Assembly (NCBI GenBank): GCA_977006965.1
Contig: OZ345364.1
Location: 930,001 to 994,000, forward strand
Direction: 5' to 3'
Source: Phymatolithon calcareum
Lineage: Eukaryota; Rhodophyta; Florideophyceae; Hapalidiales
Length of the DNA stretch: 64,000 bases
Shown: positions 31,430 through 40,263 of the stretch, in pieces
Numbering within the stretch: the first letter of the stretch is position 1
Layout: each line of letters opens with the position of its first letter
The notes under the pieces: generated by a model
Seen by the model: only the letters and a program-made list of their open reading frames with translations
Databases searched by the model: none
Told to the model about the DNA's origin: nothing
Program-made: the position numbers and the translations under genes

Positions 31430-32730
31430 TCACAAGTCCAACAAGAGCTCCTGCTCTGCATCTTCTCCGACTCTTTCAGCAACTCGGGCGCTGCGTGAAT
31501 TTGACATGGCGGTAGCAAGAGTTTGTAAATCACAGTAAATTCGGTTCACTTTCAAAAACAGAAGAGACTCTAAAAGTAGCAGCGTGATACTTTTCCGGTT
31601 ATTCGCTAGAATCCCACCAGCAAGCGAAAAGAGGCGCTCAATTTCAGCGGACGACCCGAGAATAAATTGCAGATTCATATATGATTAGACTCGTTCTCGA
31701 CGCCGGCGTTTGCGTTTCTTGAAAATGTCCGACATTGATAGCAAACCATCATCTGATATCGTACTAGACTCATTTTTGTTCGTTTCAGTAGGCTTTTTCC
31801 GATTTGGTCATGCTGAACGTTCATCGTCCGTCATCGTATCCGTTTCTCGACGCTGTATTTTGACGACTCCGGCTTAGAATACTGAACTTGGCGAAAGTGA
31901 AGAGCGTAACTTGATGTAGTCGTCCTTCAGTGTACAATCATACAGCGGCGCAGGAACATTGAACTTTTGGTCTTCGATAATTTCGGTAAGTTTATCGAGC
32001 AAAAACCGACACTCAACCAGTGTCGCACCACACTTCTGCAGTGCCTTCGCGACGGTGTTGATACCCTTCAGATGCAACGCTAGCTTTTTGCGCCGCGTTC
32101 GAAACCGAGGTGTACGAGAAATAGTCAAGTCCAAGCCATCAGTATCTGCCACCTCTTAAGACTAGGAACCAATTCGAACAAACCGATTCACCATGTTGCA
32201 TAAACAAGACCATCGCGTTGCTGACGGAAGGACGGGTGAAAGATTCGTCAAACGGTGTAGCATAGAGCGGTTCTTCATGCTACCTTTGCATTCACGCATG
32301 GCAGTATGCACGTCGTCTAGTGTGCGCTTCAAGTTGGGAGACGAAACCATGTTTTTAACCTCAAGTGCCAATTTGAGATTGCAACATCCAAAGTGCGGTA
32401 TACCTATCATCTCAGCGATACACTTGTTCAGAGCGCAGCTGTCTAAAATTTGAAAAAGCGCCCACTCGTGAACGTTAACGTGGTAAAAATTGAAGATGTG
32501 CTCCAATTGCCGGATATGTGTCTAATATTGAACGTGATGGCGTGTGCACTCTCGATTTCGCCTTCATCACGAAATGGATTACAGAGGCATCACCAGTTCT
32601 TCGCTTACGACGTCCTGTCCATTTTCCACACGCGTAACCTTCTTCATCATCACAGAGAAAATTCCGAGGTACTGCGACCCATTTTTGGTCCAAGCATCAT
32701 GCCTAGTGTGAACACCAGGGGTTAGTGCAG
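31430..32730 (-). pseudogene. hAT transposase remnant
   Basis: On the minus strand, in order: 'WTKNGSQYLGIF' (catalytic-core start, about 32690), 'HFGCCNLKLALEVKNMV' and 'LPSATRWSCLCNMVNRF' (32162-32506, the TRW motif of the core), a linker (31874-32152, same frame but separated by two stops), and the C-terminal dimerisation domain 'SSAEIERLFSLAGGIL...NRKS' (31430-31678). Stops and frameshifts make it dead. It would have been the catalytic part of an autonomous hAT; no intact termini were found around it. Confidence 0.7.
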
Positions 32731-33142
32731 CGCCCATAAATTTCATAGCTCGGATCATTGGATTAGCTGCGTTTTAAAGCTCTCGACAAAAAACCAGATA
32801 AACATTTCTGCCATGATGAGAAGTTTAAAGAAAAATTACGGATACCACACAAAGAAACTTATTTCTAGTAAATTTTCAAGGATTGTCTATACATTTGTGC
32901 GTATGGTTGAGGAAGCTTATTCGGCTACGTTGTTATTTCAATGGAAGCAACGATTTGTATATAAAAAGAACTGCTTCCAAGTGCATCAGCGTGCAGCGTG
33001 TCGAGAAATTAGCGTATTTCGGAGGGGGAATCTTTTAAAAGTTTACAGTCAATATTTTAATTTTTGTTGTGCACTGGTCTTAATATTTGTCTAGTTCTCC
33101 GTGCCACATGGCTAAATTTGTCATAGCCGTGATTCGAAATAG

Positions 33143-33203
33143 GGGCTGATTCGGATTAAGGGTCTTTTGCAACACGACCCTTAATCCGAGGACCCCCTGT
33201 ACG
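33143..33203. repeat. Palindromic mariner-like terminus, copy 1
   Basis: Contains a perfect 12-bp stem 'ggattaagggtc' (33153-33164) and 'gacccttaatcc' (33176-33187), and ends 'ccgaggaccccctgta'. The 3' part recurs at 33979-34001 and the 5' part recurs inverted at 33943-33966. Confidence 0.6.
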
Positions 33204-33391
33204 TATTGGCATGCGGCAGAGTTGTAGATCTATTGATTGCTCAGCGTGATAAATAAACCTTCGTCCCAGACAGGGCTATTAATGTGGAGGATAGTGTCAT
33301 GTTTCTGCGCTCTCGTTCTGCTCAAGTCAGACAGTCACATTTTGTTTGCTCTATCATGACCGCGCGCGTGTTGAGTCTTTCATTTGCGAAG

Positions 33392-33935
33392 ATGGCTGGC
33401 AAACAGACACCAGCGTACATTGTCAAGGCTCTCATGACGAAACGCGATGATACTGTCAAAGATATACCGTCTCGAAAGGAGAAGTATTCACCCGGCGCGA
33501 TGTACCCTGTTTGGTCTTTTCCTACCCCCGCGGAAGTTATTGCGAAACTTCTGTACCCACAGTATCGTTCAAGAAAGGCACCGGGTGGACGAACCCGTAA
33601 TCGCACCTGTTATCGTGCGTTGCAGGTGGATATGAGAAGAATTGTTGGACATCTATCGCACGTGCATGAAACACGAAACGAACCGGGATAGTACTTGACA
33701 CATTTCGTCGTACTTCGAGTTAACACTATCTACTACTGCTCACGAAAAGGCCATGTACCAGTACATTGATGTAATCATCTCTCTTTCTCGACCAATATAT
33801 TACGTTGAGGACCCGCTCTTTCGTGATTTCAGTAAGGTGGATGAAAAGATTTCTATCAAATCATTTCGAGATACGGTTTTTAAATTGGTGGAACTGGTCG
33901 AAACTGGCTTGAGAAAGAAATATCATATTTGGATG
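33392..33935 (+). pseudogene. hAT transposase N-terminal remnant
   Basis: 'KALMTKRDDTVKDIPSRK' and, after a frame break, 'MYQYIDVIISLSRPIYYVE' and 'FRDFSKVDEKISIKSFRD' match the ORF at 29354-29923. Two frames and a stop interrupt it. It lies between the two mariner-like terminus copies. Confidence 0.6.
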
Positions 33936-33942
33936 AAATTGA

Positions 33943-34001
33943 CCCTTAATCCGAATCAGCCCCTAACATGGAGCACGCTTAATCCGAGGACCCCCTGTAT
34001 T
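33943..34001. repeat. Mariner-like terminus, copy 2
   Basis: 'gacccttaatccgaatcagc' is the inverse of 33147-33166, and 'cttaatccgaggaccccctg' repeats 33180-33199 directly. Confidence 0.55.
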
Positions 34002-34960
34002 CCAATAGAAACAGAGCAAGGAATAATATTGATATACCACTATATTGCTGTAGCGCCAGGCTCCAAAGAACCCGACGCCACATGGGAGAGAAAAGCCCAA
34101 GAGAGGAGAGAGAAGAAAAGAGCGGGAGAGAAAAGACAAAAGAGGAGGAAAGAAAGACTAGAAACCAAAACCTCCAGGAAAAACAGACAGAGTAAGCGTG
34201 TAGATCAGCATCGGAGCACTCCATGGCTTTGCTGGAACACAAGCGGGCGTGGTGATCAGACACGGGCGCGATGCTGCGCCGTAATGGGCTTTAGAAGCTC
34301 AACGATCACAGCACAATCGTCCAGCTCTTGAGGATAAGCGCGGTGGCCTTGTGGGAACCCCAGCGGTCGAGCGGAACGAACACGAGCGCGAGACTTCGCG
34401 AATGGGGAAAGATGAGCTTGGTGATAGCCGAACGGACGACACTGCGCCAAGTACGACAAGACGAACAAAAGAAGGGAAGAAGGAGAAGACGAGCCGGGAC
34501 GACGTCGTCTTCAGGCGGTGACCATGGCTTGGCCGTCAACCTTGGTACAGACGCACGAAAAAGGAAAAAGGGAACTTGAGCGCAGTTGTCTCCGTGCTGG
34601 CTTGCATGACGACGGTTGCGTCCAAGAAGTTTGGGAAGAGCTCCGACTCCGAGTGGTCGAAGGGACTGTCAGGCGAACATTGCGCGTGCTTGATCCAAGT
34701 AATCGAGCCGAAATCCAGAACTCCCCCCACCTTCCTTTACTCAGTGGAAGGAACAAACTAGCTTATATACTCCAACCTACGCAAAAGACAGCGATGAAGC
34801 CCATAGAAACACGAGAGACACGTACCCGTATGGCCCATTAGATCACCTACTACGAACAGCATGACTATCGCGATCCAAGTTGTGCGGCGTACAGTCGCGA
34901 GAGGAAAAAGCGACCGCCTTGGGACAGCGTCATAACACGGGCGCGACAATTGCAGTATAT
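34002..34960. other. Purine-rich tract and anonymous sequence
   Basis: 34085-34195 is almost pure purine (GAGA/AAAG words), so the long frames there are low-complexity and not convincing genes. The rest holds only overlapping short ORFs on both strands. Confidence 0.4.
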
Positions 34961-34981
34961 TGCTATTGCAGTATATTGCTC

Positions 34982-35248
34982 CTAAGCCCTGATTCAGCTG
35001 CCGAAGTCGAGAGACTTCGGTCAGTGGTCAAGAGCATCCTAAGAGGCAACCGGAAGAAAAAGACTCCGTTATTGCTTGATGCACTGTTGTCTCTTAAAGA
35101 AAACAAAGGTTATTTGTTCCAGTGGTTGATCTCCGAGGCAATTAATAGTGCCCGGAGCGCAAGATTGATTAATCGTCTGCGTGCAGACAAGGTGATAAAC
35201 CTCGTGTGTGAATACATCGCACAGGAGGATCTGTATTATTGCAATTGA
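34982..35248 (+). pseudogene. hAT dimerisation domain remnant
   Basis: 'SAAEVERLRSVVKSIL', then 'NRKKKTPLLLDALLSLKENKGY', then 'NSARSARLINRL' match the C-terminal domain at 31430-31678 in order. It begins right after a 'aagccctg' hAT terminus (34987-34994), as if another hAT end had landed next to it. Confidence 0.6.
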
Positions 35249-35351
35249 TATTGGAGTTATTATAATTATTGCTATTTATATTGTCTTCAGTTTTGGCCAC
35301 GTCAGAAAACCAGAAAAAACGCACAGGTGGAGATTCTTTATTTTCACTAGA

Positions 35352-35405
35352 TTGGTTTTCAATATTGGTATTGCGATTAATCGCAATACCAATACTGAAA
35401 ACCAA
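35352..35405. repeat. Long near-perfect hairpin
   Basis: 25-nt arms (35352-35376 and 35381-35405) with one mismatch around a TTAA loop. Confidence 0.85.
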
Positions 35406-35638
35406 ACTATTGCAATTTGTCTAATCCTTGGATTATTTAGATGTCACTTTTGCTAATGTCCGAGTCAAGAAGAGCTGTATTAACGGCTTCGAATATCTCA
35501 GTGCCACGATTACTGAAACCTGGTGAGTCGGTTTGCTTGTACGTGGGCTTCAAATAAGAAAATCCCTGGTCATTTTTAATAAGAGCTTATTCAAAACTTT
35601 CCTTTCAGAAACGTATCGATGTGTGATTATATATGGGA

Positions 35639-36769
35639 TATTTGATGATTTGATTTTGAGAGCTCTCAACTCACCTTGGAGTAACGGGACAGCTCTTGCG
35701 ATAATCTCTACGCTAAAGTCATCTGGCTGCTCAAAACGTCCTTGATTCGTAATTCTCTCCCAACAAGAGCTCCTGTGAGTCTCTTGCACTCAAACTCAAT
35801 TTCTGTACTCATCTTCGATGACGCTAGAGTACGTTGTAAGGCGACTAGTTCGATTACCGCGGTAATCCCACAGTAAGCACCCAACACTGATTTCCTCCAA
35901 AGGGGTGCTCGGTTGAATGTCAACCTTAGGCACCTTAAACGTGTTGTTCTTTCTCCTATGTAAAGGATCCCTGGTAGCTTGCCTTCAGTAGGAATCTTCA
36001 TTGATCTGCCTTCTCCTTCCTTTTCCCATACCTTAATTGTTTCTTCTCTCCTCTTCTTCTTCGTGACAGATCCCTTCTGGGCTTTCTGAAGGGCTTTTCG
36101 CAAGTCTTCATACATCTTGAGATATTCAATATCCTTCATTGCTTCCTTTACGTCCTCATCTCTTCCAACGTACTCTTCTGTTTCTTCAAGGCGCTTTTTG
36201 TGTCTTACCAGGCTTAATGCAAACCTTTCTGCTTGATGACGTCTCCTCATCTTTGGTGGTCCCAGTCGGCACAGAACTCGCATTCGGTCCCGGCGGTGTT
36301 CGGCATACTTTCCGAAAACATTCTTGTAGAACAAGCCCTCTGCCGACTCGATTGCCGAGAGCAATCGATTTGTCATTGGAGTAACGTGTAACGTATACTC
36401 CCATTTCGGGATAATTAGCGACTTAAACATCCTGATGCATGTCTCCGGTTTGAATCCTCGAACATTCACGCCAAGTTCCCGAAGCTTATGTATGCATCCT
36501 GGAGCATTTCGAACTCTTGCTATGGCCGTGTCATCCGCAACACCCTTGTTATTCATTCTTACCCCAAGATACAAGAGTCTCCAGGCTTGATATAGTTCTC
36601 GTCCCGCCAAGTAAAACGTGTGCTTCTGAAGTCCTTTGTACTTAAGAACTTCGCTTTTTCCTGGTTTTGTGTTCCATTTCATGCCATTTTCGCTTGCCCA
36701 ACTGGTCGCTATATCAAGATGTTTCTGCATTCCTCGTCCTGTCTTCGCTTGAAGCTGAACATCATCTGC
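35639..36769 (-). mobile_element. 5'-truncated LINE with target duplication
   Basis: A minus-strand LINE piece starting exactly at the 'ADD' of the RT box. The ORF (36769-35708) continues through 'LDIATSWASENGMKWNTKPGK', 'RMNNKGVADD' and 'IIPKWEYTLHVTPM' to the C-terminal domain 'FNRAPLWRKSVLGAYC', ending with 'ECKRLTGALVG'. It is flanked by a perfect 16-bp repeat GTGATTATATATGGGA (35623-35638 and 36770-36785), which is the target duplication. About 350 codons are uninterrupted, so this is among the younger LINE copies here, though it lacks endonuclease and most of RT. Confidence 0.85.
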
Positions 36770-36954
36770 GTGATTATATATGGGAGAAGTAAGAAGCCGT
36801 GTCACGAATATAACGTTTTTCCAGGCGGAGTTCTACAACACAAGGCCGTGAGGGTGAAAGAAAGTTGACACAGGGTTCCCTGTGCAAGATGATTCGCAAG
36901 CCACTTCCCAAGAAACCCACCGAAATTGATTGACAAAATGGGACGTCAAGGAGC

Positions 36955-37341
36955 ATGTACATAATAGCGAACCAATCTGCAGAAGAACTCCGATCAGCAT
37001 TCCTGAAAAAGGAAGGAGAGAGCCTTGAATCAAAGAGAAAGAGGAAAATACCGTACGACAGGACAAGAGAACTCCCTGCAATACTCAAATTTCCACAACT
37101 GAAACACAGGCAACTGGCGGTTCAGTGCGCCTTTGGAAGATTTCCCCAGGTGTCTACCACACTGATGGCAGATAGATTCGGAAACAAAGTCAGACAGCAA
37201 ATGGAGACCCTAGATCGCAAATTGTCAGTCTATGAACTCAAGGAAGACGACAGAGCGGCAACTGAGAAGGCATTAGATGACCTTTTGCTCTTCAGCAAAA
37301 GCATCATCGAGAGTATACAGCATGAAGAAGACCTGTACTGA
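36955..37341 (+). pseudogene. LINE ORF2 C-terminal domain
   Basis: A 128-codon frame with 'LESKRKRKIPYDRTRELPAI', 'HRQLAVQCAFGRFP' and 'EKALDDLLLFSKSIIE', the same order as 28180-28500. 5'-truncated, with no RT. Confidence 0.65.
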
Positions 37342-37377
37342 AAGAAGAAGCGACGCCTAGAAACTTTTTTTGAGCAA

Positions 37378-37505
37378 AGTTGTTTTAAAAGCCCCACAGA
37401 CTTCCGAAGATATGGGCAAGGCTTCCTGAGTTGCTACCTACCTTTGTGTAGCTTACGAAAACGCACCGCCAGAGGGGCGGGCGGAAAAACTTAGGATCTC
37501 AGATA
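37378..37505 (-). repeat. LINE 3' tail, inverted
   Basis: Minus-strand match to the tails at 1-190 and 28575-28700. Its 3' end 'gtggggcttttaaaac' meets the plus-strand LINE fragment tail to tail. Confidence 0.65.
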
Positions 37506-37666
37506 TCCCATGTAAATTGCAGAACTGAGTTCTCCTGTATAGTTCGCCGTAGACGACGCCCGGTAGCGAGGCGTCATTGTGTGTTCATTGCGCCACATTT
37601 TGCAGCTCAGTGATCAGTGCACCGAGCTCGTTTGACAGCTGATCCGATAGCATGTCGTAACCGCGC

Positions 37667-38474
37667 CTGGCATGTGGCGCGGTACTCGTGTAAGTCCCTA
37701 TTGATTAAGGGCGTTTACATCGTCTCTATAGACGCTCTGCCGGCAGCGGCATACCGCTGGTATTTTAGGTATTCTCTGGAAACCGACTTCTTGCTCGGTG
37801 TTGCACGTCTTCTCCACTTCCGCCGCTGTGCTCGCTCCTCGGCTGTTTACTCCGCGCAACGTTTCATCTCATAGGTGTCACGAAGGCTTCTGCGTTGCTC
37901 CTGCCAGGGCGCCTGCTTCCTGTTAAAGCAGTCTTTTTTCAAGCATTGGTTGGTTGACATCTAGCTGTCTTCGATTACAGCAGCCCCTCGTGGGGATCGG
38001 CTTTACGCGGCACTTGAATTGGCTCCAGCTCAGAGCAATTGCACAAAGGAAATAACTGAGCATGGCACGCGGCGTGGTACTTACGTAAGTCCCTATCGGG
38101 TAGGGGCGTTGACCTCGTCACTATAGATGATTTTGCGGTTGCAGCATACTGCTTTTCTTGAAACCGAGTTCTTTCTCGGTGTTTCAGGTCTTCCCCTGAG
38201 ACCGTCTTCTTAATCGATGTTGCAAGTCTTCTACATTCCCGGTGCCGCGCTCGTTTCTTGGTTGTTTGATCCGCGTCGCGTAGCCTCGCATAGATGTCAC
38301 GAAAGCTTCTGCGTTGCTCTTGCCAGTGCGCTTGCTTCCTGTTGAAGCAGTCTTTTTTTACACATTGGTTGGTTAACGCCTAGCTGTCTCCTGTTACAGC
38401 AGCCCCTCGCGGGGAAAGGCCTTGCGCGGCACTTGGCTTGCTTCGCGCGCGGAGCAATTGCCCGAGGAAAACGA
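37667..38474 (+). repeat. Two tandem structured ~400-bp units
   Basis: Unit 1 (37667-38054) and unit 2 (38058-38474) are collinear but diverged. Each contains several short hairpins in the same places: CCCTA/TAGGG-type, a 'CATA'-loop stem, an 'ACCGA/TCGGT' stem and 'CCCCTCG(T/C)GGGG'. In the CATA-loop stem, GCGG/CCGC in unit 1 is GCAG/CTGC in unit 2, a paired change that keeps the helix. 'gtaagtccctat' follows each start. No ORF is conserved between units. A structured noncoding RNA or LTR-like sequence is possible. Confidence 0.6.
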
Positions 38475-38695
38475 ACTTGGACCGGTTATGATTGCTTGCT
38501 TGTTTCATTTGCCGCCTCAATTTGGGGAATTAGTCAATTTCCTACGGCGGCGACGCGTTGGCATCGGAGTCACCGAGAAAACTGGAGACTTTGGTGGCGC
38601 AACAATGTAGGCACGTTCCCGATCCCGACGCCCAATGCCGGCGGAGCTACCGCCAAAATGCGCGCATTTGCGAGCCTCATTGTGAATGATTGCGT

Positions 38696-38945
38696 GATTG
38701 CAAGACTGTTCTTCTGGTGTCTAGATTGTCCTGCTAGTATCCAGGAATATGTGATTCCTGGTGAGGTTGCAAGAGCTCTAGGTTTCGTGTTTTGCAATTC
38801 TTGTGTCTACTGTAATGACTTATTGCGTGGCTACAAGACCGTTCATCTGGTGTCTTGATTGTCTTGTTACTATCCAGGAATATGTGCTTCCTGGTGAGGT
38901 TACAATTGCTCTTGTTTGCGTGGCCTGCAATTCTTGAATGTGCTG
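38696..38945. repeat. Two tandem ~125-bp units with hairpin
   Basis: 38696-38810 and 38826-38945 are related. Both hold a hairpin of the type CCAGGAAT...TTCCTGG around 'atgtg' and end with 'gcaattcttg'. Confidence 0.6.
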
Positions 38946-39160
38946 TACCATGCAAGAACTGGACTGTGTTACTCATGTCCGATTAGACTGTTCTCACTTC
39001 CCTACATAATCCAACGATAACCGTAGTTTGTTCTACTGACAGAGCAACAGATAGGAGCTCATGATACCGAGCTCTAAGAAGGTTACACTTGATAAACTCA
39101 TTGTTCATGTGTTTATCTGATTGCCCCCTCTTTTCAAACTCATAGCCGAGGACGCTTCTG

Positions 39161-39187
39161 CCGGCGCGGGCGAACCGCCCGCGCCGG
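39161..39187. repeat. Perfect 12-bp GC hairpin
   Basis: CCGGCGCGGGCG (39161-39172), loop AAC, then its exact inverse (39176-39187). No T run follows on either side, so it is not a classical terminator. Confidence 0.85.
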
Positions 39188-39297
39188 AATTCTTGGCTTC
39201 TTGGTTTGTGGCCCGGTCGGTCCTTACATGACCACGCCTGAACTCGACGCCTCGAAACTGCTACGAAGAGCAATCAAAACTTCCGAACGCATTCCAG

Positions 39298-39360
39298 GGT
39301 CTCAGATAGAATGCCAGACATAAGAGCTATATTCGTATGACTGCGGGGCTTTAAAAAACT
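39298..39360 (+). repeat. LINE tail scrap
   Basis: Combines matches to 18371-18400 and 19379-19405 ('attcgtatgactg', then 'ggctttaaaaa'). Confidence 0.45.
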
Positions 39361-39545
39361 TGCATAAAAAAACAAGATAATGATGTGGCTCGAGCTATAG
39401 ACGTGATACTGTGAAATTCTGATCAACGCATATGATAATTTTCGAGGCTAGTAGAATACATGCTTAGAAAGACACACACTTTCATCAAGTTGGGGCACAT
39501 GCTACCTTCTTAATGAATCCACTCAATTACGATATGCGATTATAT

Positions 39546-40243
39546 CTATACGATTTCATCCGACCCCCACAACTGTGCCTCAGCTCCCACGACTAAACTT
39601 TTAAGGAGGGGTAGCCTGTAGATGTACCCGACCTTAAGGTCATGTTCTCCTCCGATATGTACCATGTTTGTCTTGGTGAACGAGACTTTTCGAACTCTTC
39701 CTCGCACGTCCAAAACAACAGTTTCTCCTTTGTAATCAGAGCCGAAAACAAATCCAGCTTCTTCAAGTTCTGCAACAGTTATGTCTTCATCTATCTCAAA
39801 CTCTCCTTTCCCAGAGGCTGCAAAAGCGCAAGAGCGCCATCCAGAAAACACACTTTCAGGGTTGTCAATCTGGCCGCATATTTCAATTGCTTCCTTCTTC
39901 GAAATAACAGCAGTTAATTCCGACAACCGCGTTGCATGCCGCTTCTTGTGCAAAATATCAATTATCTCCCACTTCCTGTAGAAAATCTTAAAAATCAATA
40001 CCACTAGTCCCACAACAAACGAAAGGACTGCAACAGAGCCTGAGGCATATTCGTCCTAAAAGTAAAACCTTACAATGGGTTAGTGAGGTATTCTTCCCAA
40101 AAATTGTGATGACAAAATCACGTTTTCAAGATAAATGTTATCTTACCGAATTTTTTGTTCTTATTCCCATGAGAACAGCATAAATTAGAAACAATGAAAT
40201 GCCGCCAGCCAATCCCAGATACAATATTCTTCTCTTGTTAGCT
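39546..40243 (-). CDS. Membrane protein C-part, one intron
   Basis: The long exon (40055-39546) encodes 'SVAVLSFVVGLVVLIF', a membrane helix, then about 130 residues with no motif I know ('VLDVRGRVRKVSF'). Upstream, an intron at 40056-40146 (91 nt) fits: donor GTAAGA, acceptor after a T-rich TTTTAG, and phase kept. The first exon then gives another membrane helix, 'YLGLAGGISLFLIYAVLMGI'. This exon has no ATG at its beginning; its frame runs back to the TGA that ends the ORF at 40264-41919, only about 20 nt away and in the same frame. So this is probably the C-terminal part of that gene, cut by the TGA or by a missed splice. Two membrane helices form a hairpin before a soluble tail. Function unknown. 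Confidence 0.55.
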
Positions 40244-40263
40244 TCCACTGTTATTCCCCTTTT

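Noticed and set aside
34081-34331. Basic/acidic helical ORF 33753-34331 as a gene
   Set aside because: The first part is a decayed hAT fragment and the rest is translation of a purine-rich low-complexity tract.
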